This document shows positions 1 to 8,168 of a DNA stretch of 64,000 nucleotides, piece by piece. The notes under the pieces are model-generated. The model saw only the letters and a list, made by a program, of their open reading frames with translations, was not told the origin of the DNA and searched no databases. The stretch is from Leptotrichia wadei (lineage in GTDB: Bacteria; Fusobacteriota; Fusobacteriia; Fusobacteriales; Leptotrichiaceae). Location of the stretch: NCBI RefSeq assembly GCF_007990445.1, contig NZ_AP019841.1, positions 1 through 64,000 on the forward strand, read 5' to 3'. Each line of letters opens with the position of its first letter. Position 1 is the stretch's first letter. The translations under genes were made by a program, and so were the position numbers.

Positions 1-128
1 CTTTGTGTAAAAGTATATAAGTTTACTGTTTTTAATAGTTAATTTGTTTGAAAATGAAAAGAGTTATTTATATAGAATTTTTATTTTATAGCAGTTTCAT
101 ATTTTAATGTTTTTTAACAGCATTTCAG

Positions 129-464
129 TTTTCCACATTCCTATAATAACTAATATAATATATATTAATATATATATTATTATTATGCACTGTGGAAATG
201 TGGGAATACCGATGAATAAAGGGATTGCCAGCGGATAACCTGTGGAAAACTTTTGCCGATTTTGTGGAAAACTTTTTTCCACAATGTTATCCACATAGTT
301 ATCAACATAGGATGTGGAAAACTAAATCAATTGTGGAAAACCTGTGGAAAGCGCTTAAAAATGGGGATATAAGATTTTGTGGAAAAGTATTTAAAAAAGT
401 GAAATTATTGTGATAAATAAAGGTTTTGTTAGTATTTTTCCTATGTGGAAAAGTATGTGGAAAA
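129..464. other. oriC: oriC, upstream DnaA-box cluster
   Basis: By eye this stretch holds nine exact copies of TTTTCCACA in either orientation (starting near 129, 241, 263, 275, 313, 332, 378, 444 and 456), one classical TTATCCACA box at 287-295, and near-matches such as 343-351. DnaA boxes of the TTATNCACA type packed upstream of dnaA mark bacterial origins. The preferred box here has T at the third position instead of A. Together with the cluster downstream of dnaA it forms a bipartite origin, as in Bacillus or Helicobacter. No protein gene is credible in bases 1-577. Confidence 0.85.
138..187. other. candidate DNA unwinding element
   Basis: Almost pure A/T stretch with alternating TATA runs, lying between an isolated DnaA box at 129-137 and the main box cluster from 241. 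Its position and composition fit a duplex-unwinding element. A second AT-rich candidate lies at about 2266-2334 in the downstream cluster, and sequence alone does not say which one melts. Confidence 0.45.
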
Positions 465-479
465 CTTTTTTTCAAAATC

Positions 480-508
480 TTGATTATTTATTTTATATAT
501 GTTATAGT
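480..508 (+). promoter_or_regulatory. dnaA promoter
   Basis: TTGATT (480-485), a 17-bp spacer and TATAGT (503-508) match a housekeeping sigma promoter about 70 bases before the dnaA start. DnaA boxes end just upstream at 464, so DnaA binding could autoregulate the gene. The autoregulation is inference. Confidence 0.6.
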
Positions 509-577
509 TAAATCAAATTAGAGGTTACACGATAGTAATTTTACTATAAATTAATAATAAAAGAAGGGAAATAGCAG

Positions 578-1927
578 ATGGATGTCGTGAAATTGTGGGA
601 AAAAGTGAAAAAAACTATGAAAAGGAAGATTAGTGAAGGAGAATTTGAGCTTTTTTTTGAGAATGTAAAGGCAGAAAAAATAGAAGATAACATATTTACG
701 CTTACCTGTAATTCTAAACTGATAAAGGAAAGTGTGGAAAAGTATAGAAGCCAGATGGAAGAAATTGTGGAAATTGTGACTGATGAGGAAATTACAATGA
801 AGTTTGAAGTAAAAAAACAGGACGTAATGCTGTATCAGAATGAAGTACATAGACTTCCAAAGGAAACAAGGGAAAAAGCTCCAATTCACACAGGATTAAA
901 TCCTAGACATCGGCTTGATAATTTTGTAGTTGGGGAAAACAGCAGGCTGGCATATAATGCATGTCTTGCAGTTGTGAAAAATCCGACTGTTTACAACCCG
1001 CTTTTCATCTTTGGAAGTTCAGGGCTCGGAAAAACCCATCTTATGCAGGCTGTGGGAAATGCAATCTTGGAAAAGGATCCGACAAAACGGGTTTATTATT
1101 CCACTTCAGAAGAATTTGCAAATGAGTTTTTCAAAGTTTTAAACAGTGGACGGATTCAGCATTTTCGGGACACCTTTCGTGCTTTAGATGTGCTTCTTCT
1201 GGATGACATACAGTTTTTTGAAAAGGTCTTTGGACGTGGAGAAGGAACTGTGGAAGAGGAGTTTTTCCACACTTTTAACAAGCTGCAGGAACTAGGAAAG
1301 CAGATAATAATGATAAGCGACAAGTCGCCAAAGGAGATAAAAAATCTGTCAAAACGTCTGGAATCAAGATTTTTGTCAGGCTTAACTGTGGAAATACAAA
1401 GCCCTGGCTATGAAACTCGCATGATGATTTTAAAAAATATGGCAGAAGCACAGGGAATTGAGATAGATGAGAGCATTTTAGAATATATTTCAGACTCCTT
1501 GAATACAAATGTAAGAGAACTGGAAGGAACACTTACAAACCTTAATGCAAGGGCAAAATTGCTAAATGAGCAGATAACATTGGAATTAGTGCAGGAAATG
1601 CTCATGCACAACGTAAAGCGGAAGCAATCTAAAATGACGGCCCAAAAAGTAATAGAAATGATTTCTGCACATTATAGCATCAGTGTAGCCGATATGAAAT
1701 CTAAAAAACGCCAGAAAAAAATAGTTGAAACAAGACAAATTGCAATGTATCTCTTAAAAAACAACGATGATCTTGATCTAAGCCTAACTGCAATTGGCGG
1801 GCTTTTTGGTGGAAAAGACCACAGCACGGTTATAAGCAGCATTAGAAAAATTGATAAGAAAATAAAAGAAGATATTGTATTTAAGAAGGAGATTGACACA
1901 TTAAACAAGAAAATATTCAAGGTATAA
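578..1927 (+). CDS. dnaA: Chromosomal replication initiator protein DnaA
   Basis: ATP-dependent initiator that binds DnaA boxes and opens the origin. The 449-residue length is typical. Order: N-terminal DnaB/regulator-interaction domain (about 1-80), short linker, AAA+ ATPase with Walker A GSSGLGKT at 146-153 and Walker B LLLDD at 206-210, then a C-terminal helix-turn-helix with the box-recognition signature DHSTV near 414-418. The ATG is preceded by a purine-rich AAGAAGGG site. It lies between two DnaA-box clusters and is probably transcribed from the promoter at 480-508. Recognition is secure. Confidence 0.98.
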   Translation: MDVVKLWEKVKKTMKRKISEGEFELFFENVKAEKIEDNIFTLTCNSKLIKESVEKYRSQMEEIVEIVTDEEITMKFEVKKQDVMLYQNEVHRLPKETREKAPIHTGLNPRHRLDNFVVGENSRLAYNACLAVVKNPTVYNPLFIFGSSGLGKTHLMQAVGNAILEKDPTKRVYYSTSEEFANEFFKVLNSGRIQHFRDTFRALDVLLLDDIQFFEKVFGRGEGTVEEEFFHTFNKLQELGKQIIMISDKSPKEIKNLSKRLESRFLSGLTVEIQSPGYETRMMILKNMAEAQGIEIDESILEYISDSLNTNVRELEGTLTNLNARAKLLNEQITLELVQEMLMHNVKRKQSKMTAQKVIEMISAHYSISVADMKSKKRQKKIVETRQIAMYLLKNNDDLDLSLTAIGGLFGGKDHSTVISSIRKIDKKIKEDIVFKKEIDTLNKKIFKV

Positions 1928-1932
1928 AAGAT

Positions 1933-2486
1933 TGTGGAAAGAATGTGGAAAACTTTGTGGAAAACTCGTATTAAAAAATCTGGAGTTTTCCACTGTGGAA
2001 AAAGTTTTCAACAATCTAAATTTTTATAAATATTTATTATCAATATAATTATATTCTGATTAATTAAAAAAATAAATTTTACCATTGTGGAAAAGTAAAA
2101 ATTAGTTATCCACAGTATGTTGAAAAGTTTTCCACAATTTTTGTGGAAAAAGATTGTTAAAATTTACGATTAATATTGTGATTGTGGAAAAGTAAAATAT
2201 AATTGTGTAAAACTGAAATTTAGTTATCCACATTGTTAAAAAAAGTTTTCCACATTTGTGGATAAATCAGTTTTAGTTAATATTAAATTAAATATAAATT
2301 GATAAAAAATTATATAAATAAAAAATGTAAAAAGTTTTCCACATATATAAAATTTATATCCACAATGCAATGTGGAAAAGTAAATAGTTAGAAAAGTTAG
2401 TAAAAATGGAGATAAACTGTAATTGTGGAAAAGATGTGGAAAAAATTGTGGAAAAAGTTTTCCACAAAAAAAATGAGTTTTCCACA
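1933..2486. other. oriC: oriC, downstream DnaA-box cluster
   Basis: The 626-bp gap after dnaA has no convincing gene. By eye it holds fifteen exact TTTTCCACA copies on both strands (for example 1944, 1956, 1994, 2086, 2128, 2142, 2183, 2246, 2335, 2371, 2424, 2435, 2447, 2458, 2478) and three TTATCCACA boxes (2106, 2224, 2257 on the opposite strand), plus variants. An AT-rich block at 2266-2334 separates two subclusters and is a second unwinding-element candidate. The gap occupies the place where dnaN usually follows dnaA. Confidence 0.85.
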
Positions 2487-2553
2487 GAAAAATTAAGCAT
2501 TAATTTTATTAATGATTGAAAGGGAAATAAAAAAAATATAAGGAGAAGAGAAA

Positions 2554-2787
2554 ATGAGAAAAATAGATAATGAAATTGAAGAAATTGCGATAAATACTGA
2601 GTTTATAAAATTAGATCAGCTGTTAAAGTGGGCAAATCTTACAGGTTCTGGAGTGGAAGCGAAAATATTTATTCAAAATGGTGAAGTGAAAGTAAATGGT
2701 GTTGTGGAAACAAGACGTGGAAAAAAAATTTATGATGGGGATATTGTGGAATTTGCTGGGGAAAAGATAGCAGTGAGAAAAAAATAG
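2554..2787 (+). CDS. S4-domain RNA-binding protein (YaaA/RlbA type)
   Basis: Small 77-residue protein that is essentially one S4 RNA-binding fold: the segment from about 18 to 70 has the S4 pattern with a basic, glycine-containing turn (VNGVVETRRGKKIYDGD). In many Firmicutes an S4 gene sits between dnaN and recF, and here it sits directly before recF, which supports the assignment. The start has a good AAGGAGAAG site at about 2540. The likely role is binding structured RNA or the ribosome. The molecular target in this group is not known to me. Confidence 0.85.
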   Translation: MRKIDNEIEEIAINTEFIKLDQLLKWANLTGSGVEAKIFIQNGEVKVNGVVETRRGKKIYDGDIVEFAGEKIAVRKK

Positions 2788-2834
2788 AAATAATTTTTTG
2801 AGATTTAGTGTAGTGTGAAGGGGAAGAAATATCA

Positions 2835-3923
2835 ATGTATTTGGATCAGATTAGTTTTAATAACTTTCGTTGCCTTGTGGATGGAAAGTTGAAGTTTGAC
2901 AGGTATTTTAATTTAATATATGGGAGAAATGGACAGGGAAAGACATCACTTATTGAGGCTGTCTATTTTTTGGCTACGGGGAAAAGTTTTAGGACTAAGA
3001 AGGTAAAGGAGGTTCGCAAGTATAATTTGAACAGGTTAATTGTATTTGGGAAATATCAGCATAAGGATTTCTCGGAAAATGTTATTGCTATTGATGTGAA
3101 TGAGGATAGAAGGGATTTTTATATTGACAGGGAAAAAAATAAATATATAAATTATGTGGGACTTTTGAATATTATCTCATTTATTCCTGAAGATATTGAG
3201 CTAATTGTGGGAAATCCTGGGGTTAGGAGAAGTTTTTTTAACTATGAAATTTCGCAGGCAAAAAGGGAATATCTGCAGTCGATTGTAAATTTTGAGAAAA
3301 TATTGAAGGTGCGAAATAAACTTATAAAGGAAAAAAAGACTGGAGAGGAAATTTATAAAATTTATAATGAAAAATTTATTGAGGAAGGGCTGAATATTGT
3401 TTTAAATCGGCGGGAATTTATAAAAAAATTATCAATTTTGCTAAATCTAAATTATAGAAAGTTATTTGATGAAAATTCGGAACTTAAATTAAAATACGAC
3501 TGTTTTCTTGGAGATGTGGAAAAGAAAACCAGGGAAGAGTTGAAGGGGAATTTTGAGTTAATGTGCAAAAGAAAAAGTGAAAGGGAAAAATTTTTAGGGT
3601 ATAGTTTGCTTGGACCGCAAAAGGATGATTTTATTTTTGAATTAAATGGGAAAAATGCAAAGGCATATTCTTCTCAGGGAGAAAAAAAATCTATAATTTT
3701 TTCGCTGAAAATATCAGAAATTGATATTTTAATAAAAGAAAAAAATGAGTATCCGATCTTTATTATGGATGACATTGCTTCGTATTTTGATGAAGTGAGA
3801 AAAAAGAGCATTTTAAATTATTTTTTGAATAAAAAAATTCAATGTTTTATAACTTCAACAGAGGATTTGGGGATAGAAGGGAAAAAATTCATTGTGGAAA
3901 GGGGAAAAGTTACAGCAGAATAA
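2835..3923 (+). CDS. recF: DNA replication and repair protein RecF
   Basis: SMC-like ATPase that helps load RecA at gaps and acts in replication restart. The 362-residue length is normal. Walker A GRNGQGKTS is at about 30-38. A signature-like SSQGEKKS motif near residue 280 and a Walker B region IFIMDDIASYFDE near 310 complete the ABC-type ATPase. It follows the S4 gene by 47 bp, an order conserved near many origins. The start is preceded by GAAGGGGAAG. A stem-loop overlaps the stop codon. Confidence 0.96.
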   Translation: MYLDQISFNNFRCLVDGKLKFDRYFNLIYGRNGQGKTSLIEAVYFLATGKSFRTKKVKEVRKYNLNRLIVFGKYQHKDFSENVIAIDVNEDRRDFYIDREKNKYINYVGLLNIISFIPEDIELIVGNPGVRRSFFNYEISQAKREYLQSIVNFEKILKVRNKLIKEKKTGEEIYKIYNEKFIEEGLNIVLNRREFIKKLSILLNLNYRKLFDENSELKLKYDCFLGDVEKKTREELKGNFELMCKRKSEREKFLGYSLLGPQKDDFIFELNGKNAKAYSSQGEKKSIIFSLKISEIDILIKEKNEYPIFIMDDIASYFDEVRKKSILNYFLNKKIQCFITSTEDLGIEGKKFIVERGKVTAE

Positions 3924-3949
3924 TTTTTTTATGGTTCTGCTGTATTTTG
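3911..3949 (+). terminator. stem-loop at recF end
   Basis: TACAGCAGAA at 3911-3920 pairs with TTCTGCTGTA at 3935-3944 across an A/T loop, followed by a short TTTT. The left arm lies inside the last recF codons. It probably ends the S4-recF transcript, though the T-run is short. Confidence 0.55.
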
Positions 3950-4060
3950 GATAGTTTGCTTGACAATTATATAATTTTACGATTGCAGTTAGATAATAAT
4001 ATAAAAAAATTTGGTTTATGAATAGATTTGAAATAAAAAAATAAATAAAAGGGTTGAAAA

Positions 4061-5104
4061 ATGGAAGGAATTAGAGAATTAAAAAGTTTGGCATTAGAGG
4101 CGATTGAGAAAAAAAGTTCACTTTTGAAAAATGAGAAATATATTTTTTTGAAAATTAAAAGAAACTGGAAGCAGATCGTGAATGGTCCGATTGGTGAAAA
4201 AACTAATCCAAAGGGGCTGTTTAATAAAAATTTAGTTGTAGTTATTAATGATAATGTTATTTATCATACGACAATAATGTGTGCAGAAGTCATAAGGGAA
4301 AAAATAAATACTTTCCTGAATGGAGAATTTGTGGAAAGCATAGAGTTTATGAAAGTAAATTATAAGGTAAAACGTGATTTGCTGGATGAACTTATTGAAA
4401 ATGAGGAAAATAGAGGGACAATTCGAGTTGGAGAAATTCCGAGGGGAAATATTGGAAAAAAGAAAATAAATGTTGAATCAGAAAATAAAATTACTGAAAA
4501 AATAAAGGATATTGTACTTTCTCCAGAGGAAATTAAGGAAATTCATAGAAATATTGATAAAATTGATAAAAAGTATGAAGATATTGCTAGAAGTTTGGAA
4601 AAAGTTGCAATAAAATTGAAAAAGAGAGAAAAATATTTGAAAAGTATTGGGTATGTTGAATGCGAGAAATGTAAAATTCTGTTTTTGCAGGAAAGCAATG
4701 AAAAATTGTGTTTTGAGTGCAGAATGAATGAGAAAAATTGGAAATTTCAGAAAATATCAAATTTAATAAAAGATAATCCGTATATATCTGAAAAACAGGC
4801 AGTTAGAATAGCAAATACAGATAAATCCACATACTATAAGGCACGGGATATTTTGGCACAGCAGACTTATAACGATATGCTTTATTATTGTGTGGAAAAA
4901 AATAAGGAAATTTCTGTAAATGGAGATTATGAGTTTGAAATTCGGAGCGAATCACGGGAAGATGTGGAAAAATTTATAAAAAATTATGTGGATTATAAAA
5001 TTGGAAGTGATAATGAGGAGGTCTTTAAAATTGAAAGGAAGGCGGTTTTGAGAAGGTTGAAAAGGGATGTCAGGTTTAGGCTTGAAAATAGCAGGAGGTA
5101 TTGA
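4061..5104 (+). CDS. DUF721/DciA-like protein with C-terminal zinc ribbon
   Basis: 347 residues. The first ~105 resemble the DUF721/DciA family (a W-x-x-I-V-x-x-P-I-x-x-x-T-x-P segment near 36-50 followed by beta-rich sequence), which supplies the DnaB helicase loader in bacteria lacking DnaC/DnaI. A charged linker follows, with a predicted coiled helix at about 155-195. Next comes a four-cysteine ribbon (CEKC at 201-204, CFEC at 217-220) and a segment near 235-265 that looks like a helix-turn-helix (SEKQAVRIANTDKSTYYKA). Ordinary DciA is far shorter, so the C-terminal half is the unusual part. Its place beside recF and oriC suits a replication role. The DciA call is by motif and context only. 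Confidence 0.65.
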   Translation: MEGIRELKSLALEAIEKKSSLLKNEKYIFLKIKRNWKQIVNGPIGEKTNPKGLFNKNLVVVINDNVIYHTTIMCAEVIREKINTFLNGEFVESIEFMKVNYKVKRDLLDELIENEENRGTIRVGEIPRGNIGKKKINVESENKITEKIKDIVLSPEEIKEIHRNIDKIDKKYEDIARSLEKVAIKLKKREKYLKSIGYVECEKCKILFLQESNEKLCFECRMNEKNWKFQKISNLIKDNPYISEKQAVRIANTDKSTYYKARDILAQQTYNDMLYYCVEKNKEISVNGDYEFEIRSESREDVEKFIKNYVDYKIGSDNEEVFKIERKAVLRRLKRDVRFRLENSRRY

Positions 5105-5243
5105 TTTTATTTTGCCATTTTATCGAAAAATTACAATTATTTCAAAAAATATGTTAAAATAATATATCTTATATTATTTTTATTTGATAGGATTTAGTAT
5201 TAACTATTTGATTCAAAAGAAGAAAGAGAGTAAAAAATAAATA

Positions 5244-6032
5244 ATGAAAAAAATATTTTTGATAGTTGGAATAATGTTGGGAATTAATGGATTTTCAAGT
5301 GAAAATATTGATAACAATGCAAAGATGAAGCAGTCTGTAATTGCTGCAACATATACTTATCCAGATGGGAAAAATTTGTTTTGGGATGATATTTTGGCAC
5401 TTGGGAAGGATAAAGTTCCCTATGTGCTGATAAATCCAGATAACGGGGCAGGGAAAAAGATTGAAATGAATTACGTGACTCAAATCAAGAAAAACAAGGA
5501 AGCTGGGATAAAAAACATTGCTTATATTTCTACAAATTATCAGAAAAGAAATATTGAGAAAGTGAAAGATGAAGTTGACAGATATTTGGAGTTTTATGGC
5601 AGGGATAATATAAATGGATTCTTTTTTGATGAAATTGCTTCGGATACTTTGCAGCAGGTAAATTATATGAAGGAAATTTTTGATTATGTAAAAGGGAAGT
5701 CTAAAAGTAATCTTGTAATTGCTAATCCAGGAGCACCGATTACTGATGCAATTTCGACTTATGCGGATATTTTTGTGACAAGTGAAGTAAGTGCAAATGT
5801 TTATATTAATAAGTTTGAGAAGCCAAAATCTGATTTTGAAAAAAATGAGGTTAATGTAAAACATATCTGGCATATTGTACATAGCGCTAACCCTAAGGAA
5901 TATGCAAGAATTATAAGATTATCAAGAGAGAGAAATGCAGGGTGGCTTATGATAACAGATGATGTTATGCCAAATCCTTATGATAGGGAGCCATCTAGAT
6001 TTATGGAAATGGTAAATATGATTAATAAGTAA
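5244..6032 (+). CDS. Secreted spherulation-specific family 4-like protein
   Basis: 262 residues with a clear N-terminal signal peptide (MKK, hydrophobic core to about residue 17, then a Ser-rich cleavage region). The mature part reads as a TIM-barrel-like spherulin-4 domain: TYTYPDGKNLFWDD, VPYVLINPDNGAG, a conserved GFFFDEIASD motif and a late WLMITDD segment. Some relatives are described as polysaccharide hydrolases acting on galactosaminogalactan-type polymers; activity here is inferred only. The two acidic residues in FFFDE are the best catalytic candidates. It is a single gene with its own AT-rich upstream region and no obvious partner. Confidence 0.7.
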   Translation: MKKIFLIVGIMLGINGFSSENIDNNAKMKQSVIAATYTYPDGKNLFWDDILALGKDKVPYVLINPDNGAGKKIEMNYVTQIKKNKEAGIKNIAYISTNYQKRNIEKVKDEVDRYLEFYGRDNINGFFFDEIASDTLQQVNYMKEIFDYVKGKSKSNLVIANPGAPITDAISTYADIFVTSEVSANVYINKFEKPKSDFEKNEVNVKHIWHIVHSANPKEYARIIRLSRERNAGWLMITDDVMPNPYDREPSRFMEMVNMINK

Positions 6033-6053
6033 TTTTATTATTATCATTGGATT

Positions 6054-6136
6054 TGTTAGAAGTAACCTGAAATAAAGGAATTGATCTTGAAAAATACTGT
6101 ATTAACTGGGTTTTATAGATTTTTGTAAATTACAGA
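6054..6136 (+). repeat. dispersed leader-like element, copy 1
   Basis: Degenerate copy of an element also found at 10121-10262, 38511-38622 and 59770-59883. Shared parts are a TTTGTTAGAAGTA-like left arm, a central AAAGG...GATCTTG piece, an ACTGTATTAACTGGG box and a right arm ATTTTTGTAAAT. It ends 27 bases before the TPR gene. Confidence 0.5.
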
Positions 6137-6162
6137 AGAATTTAAATATAAATGGAGAAAAA

Positions 6163-7191
6163 ATGTATATTAAAGAATTATTGAAGGAAGCGGATAAGTC
6201 GATGGAAAATTACAAGTATGACGATGCGCTTGTGTATTTGAAGTCGGTGCTTGAAATTGATGAGAGCAACTATTCGGCGCTTATGACACTTTCCAAAATT
6301 TATACAGATTTTGGGATGTTTGAGGAAGCGAAGGAGTATGCTGAAAAATTGTATAAAAAGTATCCTGAGAGTAAGGATACGCTTTTTACGTTGGGATTTG
6401 TTTATCAGTCGCTGGGAAGACTGAAAAAGGCGATTTCGCTTTATAAAAAATTTTTAGATATAGAAAAAAATTATTTTGTGTATCTTAATATGGGAATGTC
6501 TTATGCTTTGTTGAAGTATTATAGAAAGGCAATTGAAAATATTAATATTGCGATAGAAATGGAGCCTGAAAGTTCGGAAGCGTATGTTGAAAAGGGAGAT
6601 TGCCTTACAATGATGGGGAAATATGATGAGGCGATTTCTGAATATGAAAAATTGTTAAATTCTAAATTTAATGAAGTGGAGGAATTTTCACTTTATGCAC
6701 GAATGGGCGATACAATGGCTTATGCGAATAATATAAAGGAAGTTATAAAATATTATAATATTGCTATAAATTGTGAAAATGTGGAAGATTACGTGTTTGA
6801 AGATTATTTTGAGATATTATTTAGAGCAGAGCAATATGAGGAAATAAGGCTATTGCTTTTAAACTATGAAAATGCGACAAATGAAAATAAGGAACTTTCA
6901 CGAATAAAAATGCTGAATTTGCAGGGAAGATTTTTTGTGAAAATTGCAGATTATGAAAATGCACAGAAAGTTTGTGATAAAATGATAATTTTAGAGCCTG
7001 AAAATTTTAGGCATTATGTGAATTTATCTTATGTTCTGGAATTACAGCATAAATATGACGAGGCGCTTGAATGTGTAGATAAGTTGGGGAAAATTATGGA
7101 AGATAAGGAATTTTCCAAGGAATTGAAAAAAAGAATAAGGAAAAATAAGAGAAAATTTGAAAGGGAAAGCAAGAAAAATTCTGAAAAGTAA
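6163..7191 (+). CDS. Tetratricopeptide repeat protein
   Basis: 342 residues composed almost entirely of TPR helix pairs, with repeated A-x-x-x-Y/F-x-x-x-L and G-x-x-x-x-A-I-x-x-Y patterns (for example LGRLKKAISLYKKFL and MGKYDEAISEYEKLL). There is no signal peptide, so it is probably a cytoplasmic scaffold. A GGAGAAAAA site precedes the ATG. The next gene starts 38 bp downstream and is probably cotranscribed. TPR proteins mediate protein contacts; the partner cannot be told from sequence. Confidence 0.85.
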   Translation: MYIKELLKEADKSMENYKYDDALVYLKSVLEIDESNYSALMTLSKIYTDFGMFEEAKEYAEKLYKKYPESKDTLFTLGFVYQSLGRLKKAISLYKKFLDIEKNYFVYLNMGMSYALLKYYRKAIENINIAIEMEPESSEAYVEKGDCLTMMGKYDEAISEYEKLLNSKFNEVEEFSLYARMGDTMAYANNIKEVIKYYNIAINCENVEDYVFEDYFEILFRAEQYEEIRLLLLNYENATNENKELSRIKMLNLQGRFFVKIADYENAQKVCDKMIILEPENFRHYVNLSYVLELQHKYDEALECVDKLGKIMEDKEFSKELKKRIRKNKRKFERESKKNSEK

Positions 7192-7228
7192 AGAAATTTA
7201 AAAAATAAAAAAATTATGGGGATTTTAA

Positions 7229-8143
7229 ATGGAAGAAAAAAAATATGAAGTTAATAGGAAATATGATGAAAAAACACTGGTAAATGTATTGAAAAATTTT
7301 GATAAAGCTGGGGAATATGTTGTAGAACCCGGGAGAAATGAGATAAAAAGATTTGAAATAGATTTTGAAAATAATTTGGAAAACGTGAATTTAAAAAGAA
7401 AAAAACATAATAAAATTGATGATTTAAAAAATAAAAAAATGATAAATGTAAAAAAATTTAAGAGAAAGGATTTTATTACAAATTTTTTCTATAAATTTAA
7501 AGGTTCAAAGGCAAAACGTTCTTATGAGTATGCAAAAAAATTATTGGAATACAAAATAAAGACGCCAGAGCCGATTGCTTATTTTGACGATTTTGTGAAT
7601 GAAAATAATAAAAAAAATAGTTATTATATAAGTGAAGAGCTGAAATATGATTTTACCTGCAGGGAAGTTTTCTGGCCTGAGGATATTGAGGAGGAAAAGG
7701 CTAAGCAAGGGGAAAATTATAAAATAAGTGAAGAAATGGAAAGAATGTTTGCAAAAGTTGAAAAAAATCGTGAAAAAATAATAAAGCAGTTTGCAAGATT
7801 TTCATTTAATTTGCATGAAAATGGAGTGGAATTTGAGGATTATTCGCCTGGAAATGTGCTAATTAAGGATAAAAGCGGGAATTATGAATTTTATCTTGTG
7901 GATTTGAATAGAATGAAGTTTAATGTGAAACTTAATTTAAATAGAAGAATGAAAAATGTTTCAAGAATGATGGAAAATGAAAAAATAGCAAAAATTTTTG
8001 CTGATGAATATGCGAAGTGTTATAAACAGCGGGAAGAGACAGTTTTTAGATTTTTGAGATATTATATTAGAAAACATAAGAGATATGTTGATTTTATGGA
8101 TATTACACGTCCATTTAGAAATATTTTTAAAAGAAAAAAATAA
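7229..8143 (+). CDS. Kinase-like protein of the LPS/Kdo kinase type
   Basis: 304 residues. A protein-kinase-like core is visible: a basic N-terminal region, SKAKRSYEYAKKLLEYKIKTPEPIAYFD as the N-lobe, then the catalytic-loop-like HENGVEFEDYSPGNVLIKD (about 199-218) and the DFG-equivalent FYLVDLNRMKF. This arrangement is shared by WaaP/KdkA/InaA-type enzymes that phosphorylate lipopolysaccharide core sugars. It lacks membrane segments and would act at the cytoplasmic face. A second gene of the same general type is at 37490-38161 on the other strand. The sugar substrate cannot be assigned. Confidence 0.65.
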   Translation: MEEKKYEVNRKYDEKTLVNVLKNFDKAGEYVVEPGRNEIKRFEIDFENNLENVNLKRKKHNKIDDLKNKKMINVKKFKRKDFITNFFYKFKGSKAKRSYEYAKKLLEYKIKTPEPIAYFDDFVNENNKKNSYYISEELKYDFTCREVFWPEDIEEEKAKQGENYKISEEMERMFAKVEKNREKIIKQFARFSFNLHENGVEFEDYSPGNVLIKDKSGNYEFYLVDLNRMKFNVKLNLNRRMKNVSRMMENEKIAKIFADEYAKCYKQREETVFRFLRYYIRKHKRYVDFMDITRPFRNIFKRKK

Positions 8144-8168
8144 GAGTAAATTGAAAGGAAAATAAAAA

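Noticed and set aside
97-294. 65-codon minus-strand frame upstream of dnaA
   Set aside because: It lies over DnaA boxes and the AT-rich element; composition is that of boxes read as codons, with no ribosome site.
5295-5882. 195-codon minus-strand frame
   Set aside because: Antisense shadow of the spherulin-like gene; protein composition (Ile/Asn/Phe/Cys rich) is typical of reversed AT-rich coding DNA.
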